Part shown: positions 7,930 to 16,146 of the stretch, one piece after another
How positions within the stretch are numbered: the stretch's first letter is position 1
How the letters are laid out: each line of letters starts with the position of its first letter
Assembly (NCBI RefSeq): GCF_003633895.1
Contig: NZ_RBID01000014.1
Location: forward strand, 299,188 to 363,187
Source: Vogesella indigofera
GTDB lineage: Bacteria > Pseudomonadota > Gammaproteobacteria > Burkholderiales > Chromobacteriaceae
Direction of reading: 5' to 3'
Length of the DNA stretch: 64,000 bases
Notes under the pieces: model-generated
What the model was told of the DNA's origin: nothing
Seen by the model: only the letters and a program-made list of their open reading frames with translations
Databases searched by the model: none
Translations under genes and position numbers: made by a program

Positions 7930-9306
7930 TTAGGATTCAGCTGGCGTCGTCACCGAAAGTGGTGGCGGAGGTGGAGGCGCTACTGACTCTGGATTTGATT
8001 CTGGTTGTGGTGGTGTTAGGTAGCTAGCCTTATTACTTATTAGCGTCGTATTCAGTTCTTGCTCAGGGATAATATTCCTGAATCTGACATGACTTATGAA
8101 TGTCCCATATCCATTTGCGCCAATCATATCAGCCCCGGTTTTGCTCGGGATGGTGATGATCTCTTTGATATCTTTTTCATCCATATAATCAAGCAAAGGC
8201 ATGATGACGGAAGCAATGATTTCGTTTGTTGCATTCCATGAGCGTGATTCGCTCAAAATTTGAATTGCACGCTTTTTGGTCCAGATACTCAGCTTTTGAT
8301 GACTAATAATCTTTGCCAGCTCTGCCACGGACATACGCAAGATGCGTTGTTCAATAATGGGGTGAAGGTCTGCAAACCTGCAGAGAAAGTTCAGCGAAGG
8401 AAAAATCACCTCTGCGGGTGCAACAGCGAGATGCCGCTCTACTTTATGTCTGGAAGCCTGGTCTAGTAGCTGGAATGCAGAATTTAGCTTTGCAGCAAGG
8501 TACACCACCCAGTCAAAGTCAGCGTCTGCTACGGAGGAAGTTATCTTGTTGATCTGTTTCTGAAGCCGCTCTTCCACAATTCCGGTGTGCAGCTTGTGAA
8601 CGGCATTAATCGCGGTAATGACGGCGTTTTTCCGAAAAAGAGAATGGGATGAATCAATGAAGGCGTACACCAGTTGATCGACCAAAGACCGAATCAGTGC
8701 ATCGGTGGGTTTTCGTAGCCCTGCTTTTTCCAGTTGCAGCACAGCCTCATCCATATCCGTCGGGAAGTATTCGGACTGAATCAGTGTGAATAGTGAGTCC
8801 AGCGCTGCTTTGCCTTGAACCGGCGGCTGTGACAGAACATGCACAATGGCATTTCTGATATGCAGACGTGCCTGTTCTGCAGATGGCCTATAAGGTGTTC
8901 CGTCATTCAGGAATGATGGATGTGCACAGCGATTCCGATCTTCCTTGAGCCGTTCAAGGTCACTGAGCTGGGACTTGTGGAAAAACTGCAGCTTGGTGTG
9001 GCAGCTATCTAGAATGGTACGTTCAAATTCCAGTGCCCGCTTCAAGCCCTCCGGTGAGCCGTTGTTCAACTCTTGCAGGATGTTTTCATGTGTTGTTTCC
9101 AATGATTTGGCATTTGGATCACCGAAAAGTGCTAACTCACGGATCTTGTCAACAAGGTCAAAAACCACCGCAATCCAGGCTCCGACAATGGCTGCACGGT
9201 AGGCGCCTGCGCGGTAAGAAAGGATTGCTTCTGCGATGTAGTCTTTTGACGAGTCGGAGTGGCATCTCAGAGCGAGTGCTTCAATATCTGCAAGAGGTTC
9301 TATCAC
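7930..9306 (-). CDS. Hypothetical protein with a HEPN-like RX4H motif
   Basis: A 458-residue protein I do not recognise by name. It is visibly richer in A/T than its neighbours and lies between scpA and scpB, suggesting later acquisition. The N-terminal part is helical (SYRAGAYRAAIVGAWIAVVF, 30-49) and contains R124-NRCA-H129, an RX4H motif like the catalytic motif of HEPN ribonucleases, within the context EDRNRCAHPSF. The remaining sequence looks helical and repeat-like. The tail is proline-rich (PPQPESNPESVAPPPPPP). No signal peptide or transmembrane helix is evident. HEPN proteins often serve in phage defence or toxin-antitoxin systems, but no partner gene is visible, so any such role is speculation. 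Confidence 0.65.
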   Translation of the reverse strand: MIEPLADIEALALRCHSDSSKDYIAEAILSYRAGAYRAAIVGAWIAVVFDLVDKIRELALFGDPNAKSLETTHENILQELNNGSPEGLKRALEFERTILDSCHTKLQFFHKSQLSDLERLKEDRNRCAHPSFLNDGTPYRPSAEQARLHIRNAIVHVLSQPPVQGKAALDSLFTLIQSEYFPTDMDEAVLQLEKAGLRKPTDALIRSLVDQLVYAFIDSSHSLFRKNAVITAINAVHKLHTGIVEERLQKQINKITSSVADADFDWVVYLAAKLNSAFQLLDQASRHKVERHLAVAPAEVIFPSLNFLCRFADLHPIIEQRILRMSVAELAKIISHQKLSIWTKKRAIQILSESRSWNATNEIIASVIMPLLDYMDEKDIKEIITIPSKTGADMIGANGYGTFISHVRFRNIIPEQELNTTLISNKASYLTPPQPESNPESVAPPPPPPLSVTTPAES

Positions 9307-9443
9307 TATGCATCCCCCGGTTCTTATGGTGAAGGGATTATGCCAGAGAGGAACCGTCCATTTGGACTGCTATGCCTCAGAAATGGCATCATGCAGTGCT
9401 TCTTCCCCTCGCCAACCCACCCACCGTCAGCCGAAAGTCCGTC

Positions 9444-9764
9444 ATGCGCACCTTTTTCCTGTTCGTGCTTACCGCCCTAGCCGAGATCGTCGGCTGCTAT
9501 CTGCCGTGGCTGTGGCTGAAAAAGGGCGCTTCGCCTTGGCTGCTGCTGCCGGCAGCGGCCAGTCTCGCGCTGTTCGCTTGGTTGCTGACGCTGCATCCGG
9601 ACGCGTCGGGACGCATCTATGCCGCCTATGGCGGTGTCTACGTCAGCGTGGCGCTGGCGTGGCTGTGGGCGGTGGATGGCGTGCGGCCAACCTTGTGGGA
9701 TGTGGCCGGGGTCGGGCTGTGTCTGGCCGGCATGGCGGTGATCATGCTGGCGCCGCGCTCGTGA
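9444..9764 (+). CDS. ynfA: YnfA/UPF0060-family small membrane protein
   Basis: A 106-residue inner-membrane protein with four predicted helices. The N-terminal block [19 protein letters not shown], then [18 protein letters not shown] and the final [17 protein letters not shown] are characteristic of YnfA/UPF0060, a small drug-resistance-like family of uncertain function. The start chosen (MRTFF) gives the family's usual length. A copy of the dispersed repeat (9682-9695) is translated here as VRPTL. It lies in the islet that separates scpA from scpB. Confidence 0.9.
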   Translation: MRTFFLFVLTALAEIVGCYLPWLWLKKGASPWLLLPAAASLALFAWLLTLHPDASGRIYAAYGGVYVSVALAWLWAVDGVRPTLWDVAGVGLCLAGMAVIMLAPRS

Positions 9765-9841
9765 ATAAATGCGCGGTTTGGCAAAAAATCGTGTAAAATC
9801 CGCACCTTCCGTTCTGTTGTGCCCGTTGTTCCGGGGCTGTC

Positions 9842-10465
9842 ATGTCGACCATTACCGACCTTAATTACCTCAAGATCGTGCTGGAAACCGCGCTGTTGAC
9901 GGCGCAGGAGCCGCTCACCGTCGGCCAGCTGAAAAAGCTGTTCACCGAAGACGTCAAGGCGGCGCTGATCAATGACATCCTCGACGAGATCCGGCAGAAC
10001 TGGAAGGGCAGGGGCGTGGAGCTGGTCAAGCTCGCCTCCGGCTGGCGCTTTCGGGCGCGTGCCGAGTTCACCCCTTACCTTGCGCGACTGACGCCGGAAA
10101 AACCGCCGCGTTATTCGCGTGCCGTGATGGAAACACTGGCCATCATTGCCTATAAACAGCCGGTCACCCGCGGGGATATCGAATCCATCCGCGGCGTGTC
10201 GGTGTCGACCAGTGTGATGCAGACCCTGCTGGAGCGGGGCTGGATCGAAGTGATCGGGCATAAAGACGTGCCCGGCCGTCCTGGGCTGTACGCCAGCACC
10301 CACAAGTTTCTCGATGATCTGGGTTTCAATACCCTGCGTGACCTGCCGCCGCTGGCGGAGCTGGGCACGCTGGTGTTGCCGGAGCAGCTTGCGGCCAACG
10401 TGGATGAGGACGGTGAAGTGCCCCTCGCTGATGAGGCGCCCCAAAATACTGAACAGGAATCATGA
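9842..10465 (+). CDS. scpB: Segregation and condensation protein B
   Basis: A 207-residue winged-helix partner of ScpA and SMC. The blocks [46 protein letters not shown] and [18 protein letters not shown] are conserved ScpB motifs. The stop overlaps the rluB start (ATGATG), an arrangement seen in many bacteria. The acidic C-terminus is likely disordered. The sequence TTGCGGCCAACGT, a variant of the dispersed repeat, is inside the gene at 10389-10401. Confidence 0.93.
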   Translation: MSTITDLNYLKIVLETALLTAQEPLTVGQLKKLFTEDVKAALINDILDEIRQNWKGRGVELVKLASGWRFRARAEFTPYLARLTPEKPPRYSRAVMETLAIIAYKQPVTRGDIESIRGVSVSTSVMQTLLERGWIEVIGHKDVPGRPGLYASTHKFLDDLGFNTLRDLPPLAELGTLVLPEQLAANVDEDGEVPLADEAPQNTEQES

Positions 10466-11895
10466 TGTCTAAAGGACAACGCAATCACGCGCGCCAACCC
10501 GTCGCCCGCGTCCGTGGCCAGGAATCCGGCCAATCCCGCAACCCGTCCAGCGATCGGCCGGCTTTCGGCGGCAAACCGCTGCAGCCCAAGGCCCCGGCCA
10601 GCTTCAACCCGCGCAGCACGCCTGCTGCGGCACCAAGCGGCAAGCCGCTGCCGAAAACCGTGATGAAAACCCGTCGTGACGGTAGCACTTACCCCGCCGA
10701 TGCCCGCAACGTGGCACCGGCCGCGCAGAGCCGCCGTGACACAACCGCATCCAATCCCGATGGCCGCCGCGCACCCGCCACCAGCCGTCGTGACGGCAAG
10801 CCGCTGGATCCGGATACCCGTCCGGCCACCCGCCGCGATGGTCAGGCCTTCCACCAGGACGACCGTCGCAATGCCGGTCGTGGCGAAGCCGCGTTCAAGC
10901 ACGAGCGCCAGTTCGGCAACAAGAATTTCGCGGTTCCGGGCGGCGCACCGTCGCCGGACGGCCGCGGCAGCAACGAATTCGGCAAGGCGCGCCGCGAGGC
11001 GCCGGCGGTGAAAGTACCGCGAGCCAAGAAGCTGGCGCTGCGCGCGCCGAAGCAGGAAATCGCCGAGCGTTCCGCCCGTCTGCGCGAAACCCGCGTCGAC
11101 TACAGCAATATCGAGCCGGTACGGCTACAGAAGGCGCTGGCCGCCTCCGGCGTTGGCTCCCGTCGCGAGATGGAAGAGTGGATCGAGGCCGGTTTCATCA
11201 CCGTCAACGGCAAGAAGGCGGCGCTGGGCGACAAGGTCGGTCCGCAGGACCGCGTGACCGCCAAGGGCAACCCGATCAAGCTGAAGTGGGCCGACCGCCT
11301 GCCGCGCGTGATCATGTACCACAAGCAGGAAGGTGAGATCGTGTCGCGTGACGATCCGGGTGGCCGTGTCACCGTGTTCGACCGCCTGCCGCAGGCCAAG
11401 TCCAGCCGCTGGGTGGCGATCGGCCGTCTCGACGTCAACACTTCCGGTCTGCTGCTGGTGACCACCAGTGGCGAGCTGGCCAACCGCATGATGCACCCGA
11501 GCTTCGAGTTCGACCGTGAGTACGCGGTGCGCGTGCTGGGCGAGCTGACCCGCGAGCAGATGAAGGAAATGACCGCCGGCATCGAACTGGAAGACGGCAC
11601 CGCCCACTTCCAGCGCATCAGCGAGCAGGGCGGTGCCGACGAGGGTGCCAACCGCTGGTACAAGGTGGTGATCCGCGAAGGCCGTAACCGCGAAGTGCGC
11701 CGCATGTTCGAGCACTTCGGCATTACCGTCAGCCGCCTGATCCGTGTCCGTTTCGGCAATATCGGCTTGCCACCACGCCTCAAGCGCGGTCAGTATTACG
11801 AGCTGAACGAAGCCGAAGTGGCGGCGGTGATGAAGTGGGCCGGGCTGACCTCCACCGGTCAGATCAAGGTACGCGGCGGCGACGCGGCCAAGTAA
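10462..11895 (+). CDS. rluB: 23S rRNA pseudouridine synthase RluB with a long N-terminal extension
   Basis: A 477-residue enzyme that isomerises uridine 2605 of 23S rRNA. The first ~210 residues are a low-complexity Arg/Pro/Ser/Ala-rich extension with recurring RRDG-like units (TRRDGS, SRRDGK, TRRDGQ). Then comes an S4 RNA-binding domain ([21 protein letters not shown], about 215-270) and the catalytic domain with [11 protein letters not shown], whose aspartate is D324, and the C-terminal [12 protein letters not shown]. The family core is about 250-290 residues, so the tail is a large addition, probably a disordered RNA-binding region. It is translationally coupled to scpB. Confidence 0.92.
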   Translation: MMSKGQRNHARQPVARVRGQESGQSRNPSSDRPAFGGKPLQPKAPASFNPRSTPAAAPSGKPLPKTVMKTRRDGSTYPADARNVAPAAQSRRDTTASNPDGRRAPATSRRDGKPLDPDTRPATRRDGQAFHQDDRRNAGRGEAAFKHERQFGNKNFAVPGGAPSPDGRGSNEFGKARREAPAVKVPRAKKLALRAPKQEIAERSARLRETRVDYSNIEPVRLQKALAASGVGSRREMEEWIEAGFITVNGKKAALGDKVGPQDRVTAKGNPIKLKWADRLPRVIMYHKQEGEIVSRDDPGGRVTVFDRLPQAKSSRWVAIGRLDVNTSGLLLVTTSGELANRMMHPSFEFDREYAVRVLGELTREQMKEMTAGIELEDGTAHFQRISEQGGADEGANRWYKVVIREGRNREVRRMFEHFGITVSRLIRVRFGNIGLPPRLKRGQYYELNEAEVAAVMKWAGLTSTGQIKVRGGDAAK

Positions 11896-11912
11896 GCCTG
11901 TTGTCGACCATC

Positions 11913-11945
11913 AACGCCTCCTGCTCCGGCCGGGGGCGTTTTTTA
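11913..11945 (+). terminator. Rho-independent terminator after rluB
   Basis: AACGCC at the left pairs with GGCGTT at the right, flanking a GC-rich inner stem-loop, and is followed by a run of T. It closes the scpB-rluB transcript just before greB. Confidence 0.75.
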
Positions 11946-11961
11946 TTCCGGGATCTCCATC

Positions 11962-12519
<558 letters not shown>

Positions 12520-12535
12520 GCGTCGGGGTGGGGCG

Positions 12536-12557
12536 TTGCGGCCAACGTTGGCCGCAA
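12536..12557. repeat. Palindromic intergenic copy of the dispersed repeat
   Basis: A perfect 22-bp palindrome, TTGCGGCCAAC plus its reverse complement, between the converging ends of greB and the marR-family gene. No T-run follows. It could act as a weak bidirectional terminator. Confidence 0.85.
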
Positions 12558-12562
12558 GCGCG

Positions 12563-13036
12563 TCAGCTGCGCGGGATGTCGGACTTGCTGAGCAGGCTCA
12601 TCGCCTGGTTGACCTTGAGCCAGCCTTCGGTGGCGTCCTGGCCGGCCTCGGCAAACGCCTGCATCAGCAGGCGCGCCTGTTCGCGGTGCAGCGCTTCTTC
12701 CAGCTTGCGGCCTTCCTCGGTCAGGCGCAGCTCCTTCACCCGCTTGTCGTGGCTGGCGGTGTCGGTGGCGATCAGCCCCATCTCGATCAGCTGCCGTAGC
12801 GGGATGTTGATCGCCTGTTTGGTGACATCGAGACAGGCCAGCAGGTCCTTGATCGACAGCGCGGGATACAGTGCCACGAAGAACAGGATGCGGTGATGCA
12901 CCCGCGCCAGGCCGCGCCGCGCCAGCATTTCGTCCGGCTTGTCGGTAAAGGCCTGGTAGGCATGAAAAAACGCCTTCATGGCGTCGCGCAAAACAAAGGA
13001 ATCTGGCAAGGAAATCATGGTTGACGTAAAGGTCAT
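12563..13036 (-). CDS. MarR-family transcriptional regulator
   Basis: A 157-residue winged-helix regulator. The DNA-binding region LSIKDLLACLDVTKQAINIPLRQLIEMGLI (about 60-90) is followed by the wing with SHDKRVKELRLTEEGRKL. An in-frame ATG at 13018 is a plausible alternative start. It diverges from a PLP-dependent aminotransferase, and a 21-bp dyad lies between the two genes (13048-13068), so it probably represses itself and that enzyme. The ligand is unknown. Confidence 0.88.
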   Translation of the reverse strand: MTFTSTMISLPDSFVLRDAMKAFFHAYQAFTDKPDEMLARRGLARVHHRILFFVALYPALSIKDLLACLDVTKQAINIPLRQLIEMGLIATDTASHDKRVKELRLTEEGRKLEEALHREQARLLMQAFAEAGQDATEGWLKVNQAMSLLSKSDIPRS

Positions 13037-13047
13037 TAAGCGTTAAG

Positions 13048-13068
13048 TTGGTCAAACAATTTGACTAA
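13048..13068. promoter_or_regulatory. Candidate MarR operator
   Basis: TTGGTCAAA (13048-13056) and TTTGACTAA (13060-13068) form an inverted repeat with 8 of 9 pairs around CAA. It sits in the 61-bp gap between the divergent marR-family and aminotransferase genes, close to both starts, the expected place for a MarR operator. Confidence 0.7.
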
Positions 13069-13097
13069 TAAAAACCTGTCTTCCAGAGGAGAGTAAC

Positions 13098-14249
13098 ATG
13101 TTTTCAGAGCGCGTCGAACGCCTGTCCGGTTCACTGATCCGCGAGATCCTGGCTGCGGCACAACGCCCGGAAGTGATCTCGTTTGCCGGCGGCCTGCCGG
13201 CCGCGGATTGCCTGCCGGCACTGGATTTCAAGGGCGTACCGCCAGCACTGGCGCAGTACGGCACCAGCGAAGGCGAACCGGAACTGCGCGAGCAGATCAC
13301 CCGTGAAGCGGCCCGTATCGGCCTGCAGTGCGACCCGTCGCAGGTGCTGGTGCTGTCCGGCTCGCAGCAGGCGCTGGACCTCGCCGCCAAGTTGTTCATC
13401 GATCCGGGTACACCGGTCATCACCGAAGGCCCGACCTATCTCGCGGCGCTGCAGGTATTCAAGCTGTTCGGTGCCGACATCACCACCGTGCAGCAGGTTG
13501 ACGGCCAGCTGCCGGCGGCCACGCTGGCTGCGGCACTGGACAGCAGCAAGGCACGCCTTGCCTACCTGATCCCGACCTTCCAGAACCCGTCCGGCGCCTG
13601 TTACAGCGTGGAGACACGTCAGGCGCTGGCCGAGGTGATCGACGCCGCCGGCACCGTGCTGATCGAGGATGACCCGTACCGCGCGCTGTCCTACGATGGC
13701 GACGCGCCGGCGCCCATGGTGACGCACCTGAAGTCGGCGTCGTGGATCTACTGCGGCTCCTTCTCCAAGACGCTGGCACCGGGCCTGCGCATCGGCTACC
13801 TGATCGCCTCGCCGGACCTGATGCCCTACCTGCTGAAGCTGAAGCAGGCGGTGGATCTGCACTCCAATCGTCTCGGCCAGTGGTTCATCAGCGAATGGCT
13901 GAAAAGCGGCAACTACCCGGCGCACCTGGCCGGGCTGCAGGCCAAGTACAAGGTTGGCCGCGACGCGATGCAGACCGCGCTGGAAAAACACTTTGCCGAT
14001 TTGGCCGACTGGCAGGTACCGCAGGGTGGCCTGTTCTTCTGGCTGAAGCTGAAAACCACGCGCGACACCCGCGAACTGCTGAAGGTGGCGCTGGGCGAGC
14101 ACAACGTGGCGTTCATGCCCGGCGAGCCGTTCTACGCCAACCAGGCTGACGGCATTGGCCGCCTGCGACTGAACTTCAGCCACGCCACGCCGGATCGCAT
14201 CGAGGAAGGCGTTGCCCGACTCGCCAAGCTGATTCGCGACACGCAATAA
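13098..14249 (+). CDS. PLP-dependent class I/II aminotransferase
   Basis: A 383-residue cytoplasmic fold-type I aminotransferase. The pyridoxal-phosphate lysine is K224 within YCGSFSKTLAPGLRIGY. Other conserved features are ISFAGGLPA near the N-terminus, YLIPTFQNPSG (the asparagine contacts PLP) and the arginine-containing GIGRLRLNFSH near the C-terminus. It resembles the LysN / 2-aminoadipate and valine-pyruvate aminotransferase group. AGAGGAGAG gives a good ribosome site. The substrate is not determined. Divergence from a MarR regulator suggests induction by a ligand. A copy of the dispersed repeat at 13949-13961 encodes KVGR. Confidence 0.9.
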   Translation: MFSERVERLSGSLIREILAAAQRPEVISFAGGLPAADCLPALDFKGVPPALAQYGTSEGEPELREQITREAARIGLQCDPSQVLVLSGSQQALDLAAKLFIDPGTPVITEGPTYLAALQVFKLFGADITTVQQVDGQLPAATLAAALDSSKARLAYLIPTFQNPSGACYSVETRQALAEVIDAAGTVLIEDDPYRALSYDGDAPAPMVTHLKSASWIYCGSFSKTLAPGLRIGYLIASPDLMPYLLKLKQAVDLHSNRLGQWFISEWLKSGNYPAHLAGLQAKYKVGRDAMQTALEKHFADLADWQVPQGGLFFWLKLKTTRDTRELLKVALGEHNVAFMPGEPFYANQADGIGRLRLNFSHATPDRIEEGVARLAKLIRDTQ

Positions 14250-14280
14250 GCGCCAGCCGCGCCGCCACGGCGGCCAGCAA

Positions 14281-14308
14281 AAAAGGCACCCGGACGGGTG
14301 CCTTTTTC
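14281..14308. terminator. Bidirectional terminator
   Basis: AAGGCACCCG and CGGGTGCCTT form a 10-bp stem with a short loop, flanked by A-run and T-run, so it can serve both the aminotransferase (+) and cysB (-) transcripts, which converge here. Confidence 0.85.
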
Positions 14309-14309
14309 T

Positions 14310-14324
14310 TTGCGGCCAACCTTT
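14310..14324 (+). repeat. Dispersed repeat, single intergenic copy
   Basis: TTGCGGCCAACCTTT directly downstream of the bidirectional terminator and 13 bp from the cysB stop. It differs from the 13-mer core only in the final base. Confidence 0.75.
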
Positions 14325-14336
14325 GGAGGTGGCGGC

Positions 14337-15275
14337 TTATTCCTCGTCGTCGCCGTGGTGCAGCGCGGCGTCCACTTCCTTGCGGTGCAGATGCGGTGCG
14401 AACAGCTCGATGAAGGTGTAGGCGTAGCCGCGCAGGTAGGCATCCTTGCGCAGCCCGATCTTGGTCACCGAGGCGTCGAACAGGTGGCTGGCGTCGCGCG
14501 CCTGCAGCCCGATGTCGCGTTCGGTCTCGAAGGCCATGCTGGCGATGATGCCGATGCCGAGGCCAAGCTTGACGTAGGTCTTGATCACGTCGGTGTCGAT
14601 CGCGGTCAGCACCACGTTCGGCGTCTTGCCGATGCTGGTGAAGGCCTGGTTGATCTTGGAGCGGCCGGCAAAGGCGAAATCGTAGGTGATGATCGGGTGC
14701 GCGACGATGTCGTCCAGCGTTAGCGGCCGCTGCAGCGCCAACAGCGGGTGGCCGTCCGGCGCCACGATGCTGCGGTTCCACTCGTAGCAGGGCAGCATCG
14801 CCAGTTCCTTGTACAGCGAGATGCCTTCGGTAGCGATGGCAAGGTCGGCCTCGCCGGACACCACCATGTCGCAGATCTGCGTCGGGCTGCCTTGCTTGAT
14901 CGACAGCCGTACCTTCGGGTAGCGCTGTACGAATTCGGCGATCACCTTGGGTAGCGCGTAGCGGGCCTGGGTGTGGGTGGTGGCGATGGTGAGCGCACCT
15001 TCCGCTTCCTTGGAGAATTCGTCGCCGACGCGCTTGAGGTTCTGTGCCTCGCGCAGGATGCGCTCCGAGATGCGCAGCACTTCCTTGCCCGGCTCCGACA
15101 CCGCGACCACGCGCTTGCCGTTGCGGATGAACACCTGGATGCCGAGTTCGTCTTCCAGCAGGCGGATCTGCTTGGAGATGCCCGGCTGCGAGGTGTGCAG
15201 CTTTTCGGCCGCCTCGGACACGTTCAGGCCCTGCTTGGCGACTTCGACCAGATAGCGTAACTGCTGGAGTTTCAT
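14337..15275 (-). CDS. cysB: LysR-type regulator of sulfur assimilation CysB
   Basis: A 312-residue LysR-family activator that senses acetylserine and turns on sulfate assimilation. The N-terminal HTH (MKLQQLRYLVEVAKQGLNVS, 1-20, with EKLHTSQPGISKQIRLLE) is almost diagnostic of CysB/Cbl. The effector domain contains TTHTQARYALPKVI and KQGSPTQICDMV, the sulfate/acetylserine pocket region. AAGGAG precedes the ATG. It is divergent from cysH-cysI, its expected target operon. Confidence 0.93.
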   Translation of the reverse strand: MKLQQLRYLVEVAKQGLNVSEAAEKLHTSQPGISKQIRLLEDELGIQVFIRNGKRVVAVSEPGKEVLRISERILREAQNLKRVGDEFSKEAEGALTIATTHTQARYALPKVIAEFVQRYPKVRLSIKQGSPTQICDMVVSGEADLAIATEGISLYKELAMLPCYEWNRSIVAPDGHPLLALQRPLTLDDIVAHPIITYDFAFAGRSKINQAFTSIGKTPNVVLTAIDTDVIKTYVKLGLGIGIIASMAFETERDIGLQARDASHLFDASVTKIGLRKDAYLRGYAYTFIELFAPHLHRKEVDAALHHGDDEE

Positions 15276-15388
15276 CGTGCGCTCCTTAAAACCTAAAGTA
15301 ATTAAATACTAACACAATATTCTTTTCGGCTTTAAAGGCTTTCGCTACCATGGCAGACTTCAGACCGAACGCCCATGGAGGCCCCACG
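15276..15388. promoter_or_regulatory. Divergent cysB/cysH control region
   Basis: An AT-rich 113-bp gap (TTAAAACCTAAAGTAATTAA at 15293-15312 and TTTAAAGGCTTT at 15331-15342) between cysB and cysH. CysB sites are too degenerate to place by eye. A strong ribosome site GGAGG (15377-15381) supports the cysH start at 15389. Confidence 0.55.
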
Positions 15389-16096
15389 ATGAGCCTTGCC
15401 GACAAGCTAGCGCATACCGAAGCCCTGCTCGATACCATCGCCCGCGACCACGCGCCCGTTGCGCTGGCCAACAGCTTTGGTGCGGAAGACATGGTGCTGA
15501 TGCACCTGATCGCCAGCCGCAACCTGCCGATCGGCATTTTCAGCCTCGATACCGGGCGCCTGCCGGTGGAAACCTACACCCTGATGCAGCAGGTCGGCGA
15601 ACGCTATCCCGGCCATCCGATCCGTGTTTACTATCCGGATGCGACGGCGCTGGAAGCCTACGTCAACAGCAATGGTATCAATGCCTTCTACCAGAGCGTG
15701 GAGCTACGCAAGTCCTGTTGCCATATCCGCAAGATCGAGCCGCTGAAACGCGCGCTGGGCGGCCTGTCGGCGTGGATCACCGGCCTGCGCCGCGAACAGT
15801 CGCCGACGCGGCAGGATCTCACCGATCGCGAGTTCGACGCCGACAACGGCCTGATGAAGTTCAACCCGCTGATCGAGTGGACCGAAAAAGAAGTGTGGGA
15901 ATATATCCGCGCCAACGACGTGCCCTACAACAGCCTGCACGACAAGCATGTGCCGTCCATCGGCTGTGCGCCCTGTACCCGGCCGATTTCCGTCGGCGAG
16001 GACATCCGTGCCGGTCGCTGGTGGTGGGAAAACCCGGAATCCAAGGAATGTGGCCTGCACGTGAAGGCCAGTCCGCTGAAACGCCCGAATGCCTGA
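15389..16096 (+). CDS. cysH: Assimilatory adenylyl-sulfate reductase (CysH, APS-type)
   Basis: A 235-residue enzyme reducing adenylyl sulfate to sulfite. The PAPS-reductase fold shows SFGAEDMVLMHL and SLDTGRLPVETY. Cysteine pairs C110-C111 and C193/C196 are the [4Fe-4S] ligands that mark the APS reductase class, and C221 in ECGLH is the catalytic cysteine. The frame extends upstream to 15350, but GGAGG spaced 7 bp from the ATG at 15389 decides the start. It is followed by cysI, and a copy of the dispersed repeat lies directly after its stop. Confidence 0.93.
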   Translation: MSLADKLAHTEALLDTIARDHAPVALANSFGAEDMVLMHLIASRNLPIGIFSLDTGRLPVETYTLMQQVGERYPGHPIRVYYPDATALEAYVNSNGINAFYQSVELRKSCCHIRKIEPLKRALGGLSAWITGLRREQSPTRQDLTDREFDADNGLMKFNPLIEWTEKEVWEYIRANDVPYNSLHDKHVPSIGCAPCTRPISVGEDIRAGRWWWENPESKECGLHVKASPLKRPNA

Positions 16097-16111
16097 CAAG
16101 GTTGGCCGCAA
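16097..16111 (-). repeat. Dispersed repeat between cysH and cysI
   Basis: CAAGGTTGGCCGCAA immediately after the cysH stop codon, with a partial inverted half (TGCGGCC) 6 bp downstream. It lies inside a probable operon, so it is unlikely to be a complete terminator. Confidence 0.8.
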
Positions 16112-16146
16112 GCACTGCGGCCATGACCGTTTGAGGAAACAGAAGC

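Noticed and set aside
9771-9799. A scpB promoter from TTGGCA and TAAAAT
   Set aside because: The spacing is 10 bp, too short for sigma-70; I could not place a convincing scpB promoter.
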